Below are positions 1-5,669 of a stretch of DNA of 6,155 nucleotides, one piece after another. Source of the DNA: Eubacteriales bacterium (GTDB lineage: Bacteria; Bacillota; Clostridia; Lachnospirales; Lachnospiraceae); contig JAUNPT010000133.1 of assembly GCA_030536565.1 (NCBI GenBank), positions 1-6,155 of the forward strand, read 5' to 3'. The stretch's first letter is position 1. Each line of letters opens with the position of its first letter. Position numbers and translations under genes: made by a program. The notes under the pieces are model-generated. The model did no database searches. It was not told the origin of the DNA and saw only the letters and a program-made list of their open reading frames with translations.

Positions 1-220
1 GCAGACATGAAATATAACTGCCACAGTGAATACCTCCGGTTGACGCTCTTGTAAGACGAAGCAGGATTGCAGCCCAGATAAAAAGCAAAAGAGTATTTCT
101 AAAAATAAGAGCCAGAATAATAAGCTTGCTTATTTCAGAAATAACTGTCCTGAATGTAAAGCGAAGCTGGGCAATCTGATAATCGCTGAAACCATAAATG
201 GATTGTATTTTTGCGTACAT
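1..220 (-). CDS. agrB: AgrB-type accessory gene regulator protease, N-terminal part (cut by window edge)
   Basis: AgrB is a membrane cysteine endopeptidase that processes the AgrD propeptide into a cyclic autoinducing peptide. Seventy-three residues are visible, from ATG at 220 running off the left edge, so there is no stop in the window. The N-terminus reads MYAKIQSIYGFSDYQIAQLR, followed by a SEISKLIIL-type hydrophobic segment typical of clostridial AgrB. A second hydrophobic stretch (about residues 43-56) leads into the family signature R58, T61-G62-G63, H65 and C72. H65 and C72 are seven residues apart, the same spacing as the catalytic H77/C84 pair of Staphylococcus aureus AgrB. An AGGGA ribosome binding site lies about 10 nt upstream of the ATG, slightly far but acceptable. 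agrD and the AgrC/AgrA genes, if present, would lie beyond the left edge. The family call is firm; whether the locus is a complete agr system cannot be seen. Confidence 0.88.
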   Translation of the reverse strand, partial: MYAKIQSIYGFSDYQIAQLRFTFRTVISEISKLIILALIFRNTLLLFIWAAILLRLTRASTGGIHCGSYISCL

Positions 221-278
221 AAAAATATTTTCCCTGAATTTGACAAATTAAATGTGATTTAAAAATACATTTGTACAA

Positions 279-307
279 AGTTTACGTCTAAAAAAAGGAA
301 AATTAAG
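279..307 (-). promoter_or_regulatory. Weak candidate promoter for agrB
   Basis: On the minus strand a TAAACT hexamer (284-279; 4/6 to TATAAT) lies 27 nt downstream of the operator end at 311. The matching distance on the other side of the region is 28 nt. The hexamer 17 nt upstream, CTTAAT (307-302), is a poor -35, as expected for an activator-dependent promoter. Placement rests mainly on symmetry with the opposite promoter. Confidence 0.3.
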
Positions 308-310
308 ATA

Positions 311-344
311 TTATAACTGAATGATGATGTTTTCTTACTGAATT
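311..344 (-). promoter_or_regulatory. Putative LytTR/AgrA-type operator facing agrB
   Basis: Read on the minus strand, this 34-bp element has two direct half-sites, ATTCAGTAA (343-335) and ATTCAGTTA (322-314). Their start-to-start distance is 21 bp (9-bp repeats, 12-bp gap). S. aureus AgrA sites use the same geometry, with 9-bp repeats such as ACAGTTAAG and 12-13 bp between them. The CAGTTA core matches the LytTR consensus at about 7 of 9 positions. The element lies upstream of agrB in the position expected for autoinduction. Function is inferred from sequence only. Confidence 0.55.
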
Positions 345-410
345 AAAAAAGGATTAAGATGAAAGTAAAAAAATTATAGGAAAATAAGGATTAAAAAAAC
401 TTTATTAATA

Positions 411-444
411 AATTCGTAGAAAAAATAACATCATTCAGTTATAA
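411..444 (+). promoter_or_regulatory. Putative LytTR/AgrA-type operator facing the XRE regulator
   Basis: This is the plus-strand mirror copy of the element at 311-344. The two align without gaps over 34 bp with 27 identities, and the last 16 bases (CATCATTCAGTTATAA, 429-444) are identical. The downstream half-site ATTCAGTTA (433-441) is intact. The upstream one, 21 bp before it, is degraded (ATTCGTAGA, 412-420), which predicts weaker or more cooperative binding than at the agrB-facing copy. Confidence 0.5.
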
Positions 445-448
445 AATA

Positions 449-477
449 ATCAATTTTAAAAATATATTTCATATAAT
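449..477 (+). promoter_or_regulatory. Candidate activator-dependent promoter of the XRE gene
   Basis: A perfect -10 TATAAT is at 472-477. The hexamer 17 nt upstream (ATCAAT, 449-454) is a very poor -35. It begins 5 nt after the operator-like element ends at 444, the spacing expected for an activator touching RNA polymerase from just upstream of -35. Confidence 0.5.
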
Positions 478-549
478 TTCGGATAGCAATTATATGATAC
501 ATAGGATAAGTATTTGTAAAAATAGCGAAAGAGGATAAGGTGGAATTAT

Positions 550-864
550 ATGGACAAAAAATGTATTGGTTCACGAATCAGGTATGCAAGAGAAAAGAGG
601 GGCTTTAGCAGAGATTTATTTGCGGAGAGCGTAGGGATATCGTCAAAGTTTCTATATGAGATAGAGGCAGGAAGAAAAGGATTTTCTGCGGAGGTACTGT
701 TAAATCTGGCAAGAGCCTTGTCGGTAAGCTGTGATTTTATAATGTTTGGAAAGAGAGATTTAAGTAATACAGAGAGGGTTTATAGTATTATTGAACAGTT
801 CAATGGTGGAGAAATAGAAAAACTAGCAGTAGTTATGATGGTTGGCGGTGAAAACATTTATTAG
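550..864 (+). CDS. XRE-family helix-turn-helix transcriptional regulator
   Basis: A 104-residue protein, probably a cytoplasmic DNA-binding dimer. Residues about 7-62 form a Cro/C1-type helix-turn-helix: IRYAREKRG (helix 1), SRDLFAESVGI (helix 2), SSKFLYEIEAGRKG (recognition helix and turn), then AEVLLNLARALSVSCDFIMFG. The last 40 residues are short and unassigned, with no sensor or enzyme domain. The start is fixed by AAGGTGG at 537-543, six nt before the ATG. The gene is monocistronic: divergent from agrB, with an operator-like LytTR site and TATAAT upstream and a terminator at 929-964. The context suggests a regulator linked to the agr-type peptide system, either as its output or as its repressor. 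Its target genes cannot be told from the sequence. Confidence 0.85.
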   Translation: MDKKCIGSRIRYAREKRGFSRDLFAESVGISSKFLYEIEAGRKGFSAEVLLNLARALSVSCDFIMFGKRDLSNTERVYSIIEQFNGGEIEKLAVVMMVGGENIY

Positions 865-908
865 GCGTAACAGCACAGCCATGCTATTCATGCCGGGCGT
901 ACGCCCTA
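862..908 (+). repeat. GC-rich palindrome and possible hairpin after the XRE gene
   Basis: GGGCGTACGCCC at 895-906 is a perfect 12-bp palindrome in otherwise AT-rich DNA. In addition, TAGGCGTA at 862-869, starting in the XRE stop codon, can pair with TACGCCCTA at 900-908 with one bulged base, so the transcript could form either of two structures. No T-run follows, so it is not a terminator. It could be a protein-binding site or an mRNA 3'-end structure. Confidence 0.35.
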
Positions 909-928
909 TAGAAATGATTGTACAAATT

Positions 929-964
929 AGGCAGGCAATGTTTATACATTGCTTGCCTTTCTTT
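929..964 (+). terminator. Rho-independent terminator of the XRE gene
   Basis: An 11-bp stem, GGCAGGCAATG (930-940) with CATTGCTTGCC (947-957), contains one G-U pair and a TTTATA loop. TTTCTTT follows. It separates the regulator transcript from the CheX operon. Confidence 0.85.
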
Positions 965-989
965 GAATATTTATGTATATTAGTATTAT
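963..989 (+). promoter_or_regulatory. Weak candidate promoter of the CheX/CheY/cyclase operon
   Basis: TTGAAT (963-968) is followed by TATTAT (984-989) with a short 15-nt spacer; a 17-nt spacer gives the weaker TTATAA (986-991). It sits directly after the terminator and about 40 nt before the first start codon, so a promoter is expected here. The exact hexamers are uncertain. Confidence 0.3.
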
Positions 990-1026
990 AAAAATATCGA
1001 ATAAAAGAAGATGGCGGAGGATACAT

Positions 1027-1911
1027 ATGATAGAGTATCTGTTGGGAAATTTCATGGTTAATACAGGAATTATAACCCGCGAGGCACTTGAGCGTGTGCT
1101 GGATATTCAGGACAAAGCAAGAATGAAGATTGGTGTCCTTGCAGTTATGGAAGGTTATATGACAACTGCTCAGACGCGGCAGGTTAATTTTGTTCAGACG
1201 ATGGTTGATAAAAAGTTTGGTGAGATTGCGGTTGAAAAGGGATATTTATCGGAGGAACAGGTTGAAGAATTATTGCAGAAGCAGGGGAATGAGTATCTGG
1301 CATTTATACAGAGATTAATAGATGAGGATTTATGCAGTATAGAAGAAGCAGATGCCATTTTGTATGGATTTCAGATTGAAAATGGTTTTACAGACGAACA
1401 GATGGACAGCTTTAGGGCGGCAGATTTAGAGGGAATCGTTGATATGTATCTGCCAGCTGGAGCAGCAGAATGCAGGAAGCTTGCGGTAATGGCTGTGAAG
1501 GCAACTATCAGGGGAATTGACAGGCATGCATATATTGGGCAGGCTTATATGACTGATAAATATAATGCGGTGTCACCCGTTACACAGTATATTGAGGGGC
1601 AAACAGATTTTATATCAGGAATTGCTGACATAAGCAATGGTATGTGCAGTGTTGCAACTGTTTTTGGGCGTATGTTATACGACAGGCTTGACGAGGACAC
1701 GCAGGATGCTTGTGGAGAATTTTTAAATTGTATCAATGGACTTTTTGTGTCGGAGGAAAGCAGGTATAATAAAGTGTATGAGCTTACGCCGCCTAAGATA
1801 GAACAGAATGGAGAATTTGTTTCAGATGGAATTTTGGTGCTTCCAGTTTTTATTAGAGATAAAAGCTTTGCATTTATTGCTTCGGAGCACACGTGGAATA
1901 CACATTGCTAG
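1027..1911 (+). CDS. MshEN-like repeat protein fused to a CheX-like phosphatase domain
   Basis: A 294-residue cytoplasmic protein. The first ATG of the open frame is at 973, but GCGGAGG at 1014-1020 lies 6 nt before the ATG at 1027, which is the start chosen. Residues 5-116 hold four repeats of 29-30 residues: a (L/I/F)G pair (G7, G36, G65), a glycine seven residues later (G14, G43, G72), and a closing Q (Q28, Q57, Q86, Q116). Repeats such as KFGEIAVEKGYLSEEQVEEL resemble the c-di-GMP-binding MshEN (GspE N-terminal) motif; the fourth copy is degenerate. Residues about 140-290 look like the CheX/CheC fold, with the phosphatase signature E231-x-x-N234-x-x-x-G238. CheX removes phosphate from CheY-type receivers. 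It is first of three operon genes, 20 nt before a CheY-like gene, so the likely substrates are the receivers encoded downstream. The CheX call is good; the MshEN call rests on motif resemblance. Confidence 0.75.
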   Translation: MIEYLLGNFMVNTGIITREALERVLDIQDKARMKIGVLAVMEGYMTTAQTRQVNFVQTMVDKKFGEIAVEKGYLSEEQVEELLQKQGNEYLAFIQRLIDEDLCSIEEADAILYGFQIENGFTDEQMDSFRAADLEGIVDMYLPAGAAECRKLAVMAVKATIRGIDRHAYIGQAYMTDKYNAVSPVTQYIEGQTDFISGIADISNGMCSVATVFGRMLYDRLDEDTQDACGEFLNCINGLFVSEESRYNKVYELTPPKIEQNGEFVSDGILVLPVFIRDKSFAFIASEHTWNTHC

Positions 1912-1931
1912 ACAGAACGGAGGTATGTATT

Positions 1932-2312
1932 ATGGCGAACATTTTGATTGTTGATGATTCTAGAACGTCACGTAGAATATTAAGGGGAATACTTGAATCA
2001 GCAGGACACGTTATAGTTGGAGAGGCTGTTAATGGTGAAGATGGATTCATACAGTATAAGGAACTGCATCCGGATATTGTTACAATGGATATTACAATGC
2101 CTAAAATGGACGGAATAGAGGCATTAGAGCTGATTAAACATGAAAACAGCGCAGCGGTTGTTATAATGATTACAGCTGCAGGGCAGCAGAATAAGGTAGT
2201 GGAGGCAATTAGAGCGGGAGCAAGGGAATTTCTTACAAAGCCTTTTGATGATGAGGAGATAATAAAGGCTGTTAATGAGGTGGCACAGGGACTGGGGACA
2301 GAAAACCAGTAG
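1932..2312 (+). CDS. CheY-like single-domain response regulator
   Basis: A 126-residue protein that is a receiver domain throughout, without an output domain. It shows the acidic pocket D8/D9 (ILIVDDS), phospho-acceptor D53 (TMDITMPKMDG), the conserved threonine T81 (IMITAAG) and K103 (LTKPF), so phosphorylation should be intact. The length matches CheY. The start is the ATG at 1932, with GGAGG at 1919-1923, 8 nt upstream; the open frame continues back to 1893 but has no ribosome binding site there. It lies 20 nt after the CheX-domain gene and 19 nt before the cyclase gene, so all three are probably co-transcribed. It could act at a flagellar switch as CheY does, or as a phosphate sink or carrier for the receiver on the cyclase. 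No kinase gene is visible nearby. Confidence 0.9.
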   Translation: MANILIVDDSRTSRRILRGILESAGHVIVGEAVNGEDGFIQYKELHPDIVTMDITMPKMDGIEALELIKHENSAAVVIMITAAGQQNKVVEAIRAGAREFLTKPFDDEEIIKAVNEVAQGLGTENQ

Positions 2313-2331
2313 CGTAAAGAGGGGATAAAAA

Positions 2332-3831
2332 ATGGAAGATAAAATAACTTACAGGTTTGGCAGTGACCTGAAAAAAAGAGTAGAAAACATGGAATTATAT
2401 TTTAAACTTGCTGAGGTGGATATAAGCAGGACTAATATTCGTATATTTTTGGCGTTAAGTATTGTATCATCAATTTCCATTGTACTTATAAGCCTGATTA
2501 CGATGCTTATGCTTCCCGGGTGGGGGCCAAGTATATATCATAAAGCGTTTTTTATATGTGCAAATATATCAGTATTAGTGGCAGTGTTTATTTACAGGTG
2601 TAAATCAGTTAAAGTTATTGGGCAGAAAATAATATGCAGTGTATTTGCAATATTATTCGCATTATTTTTGATATTGATTGACACGATTCCATCACCAGGT
2701 AACAGTCAGATTTTTGTTGGATTATTTCTGGTTATTGCACCTGTAATATTTATTATTCCACCGGAAGAAATGGTTTTATACCAGCTTGTATCTTTTATTT
2801 TCTTTATAATTATGACAAGCGCATTTAAAGGTATAGAGCTTGTAAAGACGGATATACTTAGTACCTTTATAGGATTTCTGACCAGTTTTATTGTCTATGG
2901 TATAGTGATGAATATGAGGGTTGAGGAATTTATACAAAAGCAGATTTATAAAAAAATGAGTGAGTCAGATTCACTGACAGGTATTTCTAACCGCCATGCA
3001 TGCAAGAGCCGGATTGAAGACTTAATGTTAAACAGGAAAAATGAGGAAGCCTGTGCAGTGTTAATGATGGATGCTGATGATTTTAAGAATATTAACGATA
3101 CTTTGGGACATAGTATGGGTGATAAGGTATTGATAGCTATAGCGGGTATTCTTAAAAACATATTCTGTACAACAGAAGTTATTGGAAGATATGGTGGTGA
3201 TGAATTTATTGTTTTTCTTACAGGTAATGAGGCGGTTAACAATATTGAGCTAAGATGCCATTATATTGAAGAACAGATGAAAAAAATTCTGGACGGAAGA
3301 TTTGGAATTACCTGCAGCATTGGCGGCTGTGTTGTGAAATCAGGAATGGCAGATATTGAAAAAATGATGAGAGTGGCAGATACAGCGCTTTATGAATCAA
3401 AAGCCTTTAAAAAGGGAACGTCTATAATAAGACAATATGATGATGAAAGTATCAAAAATGTAATGCCTGTTATGATTATTGTAGATGATATTCAGATAGA
3501 CAGAGAAGTAATGGCATTTCAGTTTGAAGATGATTTTAGCATAGTAAAGTTTGACTGTGGAGAAAAGGCATTAGGCTATATAAAAGATAATTATATGGAT
3601 ATTTCGATTATACTGCTGGATATGATTATGCCGGGAATGAGTGGAGAAGAAGTTTTAAAGCAATTAAAGGCAGATGTGCACACAGGTGCAATACCGGTTG
3701 TGGTTATATCAGCCGACGATTCTATGGAAGAAACAGCATTGGAATGTGGAGCAGCAGATATGATTATTAAACCGATAGTGCCGGCGGTGACCAGGTTAAG
3801 AGTATTTAATGCGATTGGCAGGGCAATATAA
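2332..3831 (+). CDS. Membrane diguanylate cyclase with C-terminal receiver domain (6TM-GGDEF-REC)
   Basis: A 499-residue inner-membrane enzyme predicted to make cyclic di-GMP from two GTP. About six hydrophobic helices (roughly 36-62, 70-88, 98-118, 126-143, 148-163, 174-195) are followed by a short linker and the GGDEF domain (about 211-368). This has DSLTGISNR at 213, the metal-site stretch DADDFKNINDTLGH (247-260), and an intact GRYGGDEF (285-292). The inhibitory I-site RxxD is replaced by CTTE (279-282), so product inhibition by that site is not expected. A complete receiver domain follows (about 379-497), with D385/D386, D430, S460 and K480. Known receiver-cyclases such as PleD and WspR carry the receiver at the N-terminus; here it is C-terminal. 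AGAGGGG at 2318-2324 lies 7 nt before the ATG. It is last in the operon, and no terminator is evident after it. Confidence 0.9.
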   Translation: MEDKITYRFGSDLKKRVENMELYFKLAEVDISRTNIRIFLALSIVSSISIVLISLITMLMLPGWGPSIYHKAFFICANISVLVAVFIYRCKSVKVIGQKIICSVFAILFALFLILIDTIPSPGNSQIFVGLFLVIAPVIFIIPPEEMVLYQLVSFIFFIIMTSAFKGIELVKTDILSTFIGFLTSFIVYGIVMNMRVEEFIQKQIYKKMSESDSLTGISNRHACKSRIEDLMLNRKNEEACAVLMMDADDFKNINDTLGHSMGDKVLIAIAGILKNIFCTTEVIGRYGGDEFIVFLTGNEAVNNIELRCHYIEEQMKKILDGRFGITCSIGGCVVKSGMADIEKMMRVADTALYESKAFKKGTSIIRQYDDESIKNVMPVMIIVDDIQIDREVMAFQFEDDFSIVKFDCGEKALGYIKDNYMDISIILLDMIMPGMSGEEVLKQLKADVHTGAIPVVVISADDSMEETALECGAADMIIKPIVPAVTRLRVFNAIGRAI

Positions 3832-3855
3832 AATAAAGTACAATAGGAATTTGCC

Positions 3856-3873
3856 TTGTATACAATATTACAA
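3856..3873. promoter_or_regulatory. Rex-like dyad upstream of pflA
   Basis: The 18-bp sequence TTGTATACAATATTACAA has inverted ends TTGTA/TACAA. It fits the length and ends of the Rex redox-repressor consensus TTGTTAA-N4-TTAACAA, with 5 of 7 bases per arm. It also contains the perfect palindrome TTGTATACAA (3856-3865). It overlaps the candidate -35 of pflA, where repressor binding would block transcription. Rex is known to control fermentation genes, including pfl in some Firmicutes. The match is imperfect and the site is inferred. Confidence 0.35.
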
Positions 3874-3884
3874 AATGTTAATAT
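3856..3884 (+). promoter_or_regulatory. Candidate promoter of pflA-add
   Basis: TTGTAT (3856-3861), 17 nt, then TAATAT (3879-3884). A better -10, TATAAT (3884-3889), lies close by but would need TACAAT (3861-3866) as its -35. The 94-nt gap after the cyclase gene has no hairpin terminator, so read-through from the signalling operon is also possible. Confidence 0.4.
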
Positions 3885-3925
3885 ATAATATAGAAACAAA
3901 TTTAATATAGAAATGAGGAGCAACA

Positions 3926-4687
3926 ATGAGTGATAATAAGATTTTGGGAAGGGTTCATTCCGTTGAAAGCTTTGGTTCAGTTGATGGACCGGGACTTAGA
4001 TATATTTTCTTTTTGCAGGGCTGTCATATGAGGTGTAAGTACTGCCACAATCCAGAAACATGGGCTATGGAAGGTGGAGAGCTTATGACACCTTCACAGG
4101 CATTTGATAAGGCATATAGATATCACACATACTGGAAAAATAATGGTGGAATTACAGTAAGTGGAGGAGAAGCACTGTTACAGATTGATTTTGTTACAGA
4201 ATTGTTTAGAATTGCTAAGGCAAAGGGTGTTAATACAACACTGGATACGTCAGGGCACCCATTTACGATGGAAGAACCGTTTTTTAGCAAGTTTAATGAG
4301 TTAATGAAGGTTACTGATTTATTTATGCTGGATATCAAACAGATTAATGATGATAAGCATAAAAATCTTACAGGCTGGACTAATTCTAATATTTTAAGTA
4401 TGGCGAAATACCTTTCTGATAATGGGAAGGATATGTGGATACGTCATGTACTGGTGCCTGGAATTACTGATGAAGACAAGGATATGGAAGAATTAAGAGA
4501 TTTTGTGAAGTCGCTTAAGACTGTGAAGCGTTTTGAGGTGCTTCCATATCATACTCTGGGTGTATTCAAATGGGAAAATATAGGAGTGGAATATGCGTTA
4601 TCAGATGTAAGACCGCCTTCAAAGGAATTAATTGAGAAAGCCAATAAGGTTTTAGAGACAGAAAATTATAAAGGGTATTTGGAATAA
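3926..4687 (+). CDS. pflA: Pyruvate formate-lyase-activating enzyme (radical SAM)
   Basis: A 253-residue cytoplasmic radical SAM protein, full length for the family. It uses a 4Fe-4S cluster and S-adenosylmethionine to install the glycyl radical on pyruvate formate-lyase, which converts pyruvate and CoA to acetyl-CoA and formate under anaerobic conditions. Visible motifs are the N-terminal SVESFGSVDGPGLRYIFFLQ stretch, the cluster motif C33-x3-C37-x2-C40 with HNPETW, the SAM-binding SGGE (79-82), DTSG (107-110), DIKQ (136-139), RHVLVPG (173-179) and LPYHTLG (206-212). GAGGAG at 3915-3920 lies 5 nt before the ATG. No pflB is next to it in this window, whereas pflB-pflA is the usual order. Activation of another glycyl-radical enzyme is possible, but the sequence looks like a classic PflA. 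Confidence 0.93.
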   Translation: MSDNKILGRVHSVESFGSVDGPGLRYIFFLQGCHMRCKYCHNPETWAMEGGELMTPSQAFDKAYRYHTYWKNNGGITVSGGEALLQIDFVTELFRIAKAKGVNTTLDTSGHPFTMEEPFFSKFNELMKVTDLFMLDIKQINDDKHKNLTGWTNSNILSMAKYLSDNGKDMWIRHVLVPGITDEDKDMEELRDFVKSLKTVKRFEVLPYHTLGVFKWENIGVEYALSDVRPPSKELIEKANKVLETENYKGYLE

Positions 4688-4688
4688 T

Positions 4689-5669
4689 ATGGATTTATCA
4701 AGCATTGACTATTGGGTTGACCTGCATCTTCATCTGGACGGTTCGCTGTCATTAAAAACAGTTAGGAAACTGGCAAAAATGCAGAATATTGAGGTGCCGG
4801 AAGATGATGGAAAATTAAATAAGCTTCTTGTGTGTCCATCATACTGTGAAAGCCTGAATCAGTACCTTCAGTGTTTTGATTTTCCCCTGCAGCTTTTGCA
4901 GACAAAGGCAGCGGTTACTGAAAGTGTAAGGGCACTTATAAGTGAGCTAAAAAAAGAAAATACCATATATGCGGAGATTCGGTTTGCACCACAGCTTCAT
5001 TGCAGAAAGGGATTAAGCCAGACAGAAGTGGTTGAGGCCGCCATCGCTGGACTTGATGGAAATATGAAGCTTATTTTATGCTGTATGAGAGGAAAGGATA
5101 ATGAAGAACAGAACATAGAAACAATCAGGCTTGCCAGGGATTATCAGGGTAAGGGGGTTGTTGCTGTGGATTTGGCAGGAGCGGAAGGAATCTTTCCTAA
5201 TTCAGATTATAAAGCTTTATTTGCAGCTGCAAAAGAAATGAAGGTTCCATACACAATTCATGCAGGCGAAGCGGCAGGTGCAGAAAGTGTCAGATGTGCA
5301 GTAGAGTATGGGGCTGCAAGAATCGGGCATGGTGTGCGTTCATATGAAGATTCAAATGTTATGAATCTGTTGAAAAAATCAGGTGTGATGCTGGAATTGT
5401 GTCCGACAAGTAATTTAGATACAAAAGTGTTTGACAGGCTGGAAGATTATCCGATAGCCCAATATCTTAAAGCTGGAATACCAGTATGTATAAATACTGA
5501 TAATAGAACGGTTTCCAATACAACTATAAGAAAAGAATATGAAAAACTTTCTGACACATTTGGACTGACAATAGAGGACGTTAACAATATGCTGGTAACA
5601 GCATGTAAGTATTCATTTGCAGATAAGTGCTGTAAGGAAGATATACTAAGAAAAGCAGGTGCTTTATAG
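4689..5669 (+). CDS. add: Adenosine deaminase
   Basis: A 326-residue zinc hydrolase that converts adenosine (and deoxyadenosine) to inosine in purine salvage. Catalytic residues are in place: zinc ligands H13 and H15 (DLHLHLDGSL), H191 with the catalytic E194 (IHAGE), H214 (IGHGV), and D271 (INTDNRTVSNT). The motif after the zinc-binding Asp is TDN rather than the TDD of animal-type enzymes; TDNR is a known bacterial variant, so this is not a sign of inactivity. The ATG is 1 nt after the pflA stop, with only a weak GGA at 4681-4683 and AAGGG at 4671-4675, so translation is probably coupled to pflA. The 3' end overlaps the convergent repressor gene by 6 nt, and its last codons form half of the terminator stem. 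Confidence 0.92.
   Translation: MDLSSIDYWVDLHLHLDGSLSLKTVRKLAKMQNIEVPEDDGKLNKLLVCPSYCESLNQYLQCFDFPLQLLQTKAAVTESVRALISELKKENTIYAEIRFAPQLHCRKGLSQTEVVEAAIAGLDGNMKLILCCMRGKDNEEQNIETIRLARDYQGKGVVAVDLAGAEGIFPNSDYKALFAAAKEMKVPYTIHAGEAAGAESVRCAVEYGAARIGHGVRSYEDSNVMNLLKKSGVMLELCPTSNLDTKVFDRLEDYPIAQYLKAGIPVCINTDNRTVSNTTIRKEYEKLSDTFGLTIEDVNNMLVTACKYSFADKCCKEDILRKAGAL

Larger units (their letters stand above)
221..549. other. Divergent intergenic promoter region between agrB and the XRE regulator
   Basis: These 329 bases hold no credible open reading frame on either strand and are very AT-rich. The main structure is the pair of inverted 34-bp operator-like elements described separately, separated by 66 bp of A-rich DNA (345-410). 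That spacer carries two copies of AGGATTAA (350-357 and 387-394). The arrangement, with two promoters facing outwards from paired activator sites, resembles the agr P2/P3 region of staphylococci. The XRE gene has a leader of roughly 65-70 nt if the TATAAT at 472-477 is used. Confidence 0.75.

Noticed and set aside
345..410. Repeated AGGATTAA (350-357, 387-394) and a six-codon ATG frame in the A-rich spacer
   Set aside because: Two 8-bp copies in A-rich DNA are weak evidence, and the tiny frame has no ribosome binding site or conserved peptide features.
311..444. Inverted repeats as ends of a miniature transposable element
   Set aside because: No flanking target-site duplication is seen, and half-site spacing plus promoter placement fit a divergent operator better.
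823..1026. Minus-strand open frame of 67 codons across the XRE/CheX intergenic region
   Set aside because: It runs antisense through the terminator, has no convincing ribosome binding site and shows no recognisable domain.
973..1026. Upstream ATG extending the CheX-domain protein by 18 residues
   Set aside because: The ATG at 973 overlaps the promoter candidate and has no ribosome binding site; GCGGAGG sits 6 nt before the ATG at 1027.
865..1026. A riboswitch (for example c-di-GMP type) in the leader of the CheX operon
   Set aside because: Past the terminator at 929-964 only about 60 bases remain before the start codon, without a conserved aptamer core or paired structure.
1545..1892. Antisense open frame of 115 codons inside the CheX-domain gene
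   Set aside because: It is the shadow of a well-supported gene and has no family signature. The minus-strand frames inside the cyclase (2946-3242, 3591-3926) and pflA (4123-4338) were dropped for the same reason.
1893..1931. Upstream ATG extending the CheY-like protein by 13 residues into the previous gene
   Set aside because: GGAGG at 1919-1923 clearly serves the ATG at 1932, which also gives the standard receiver-domain start.
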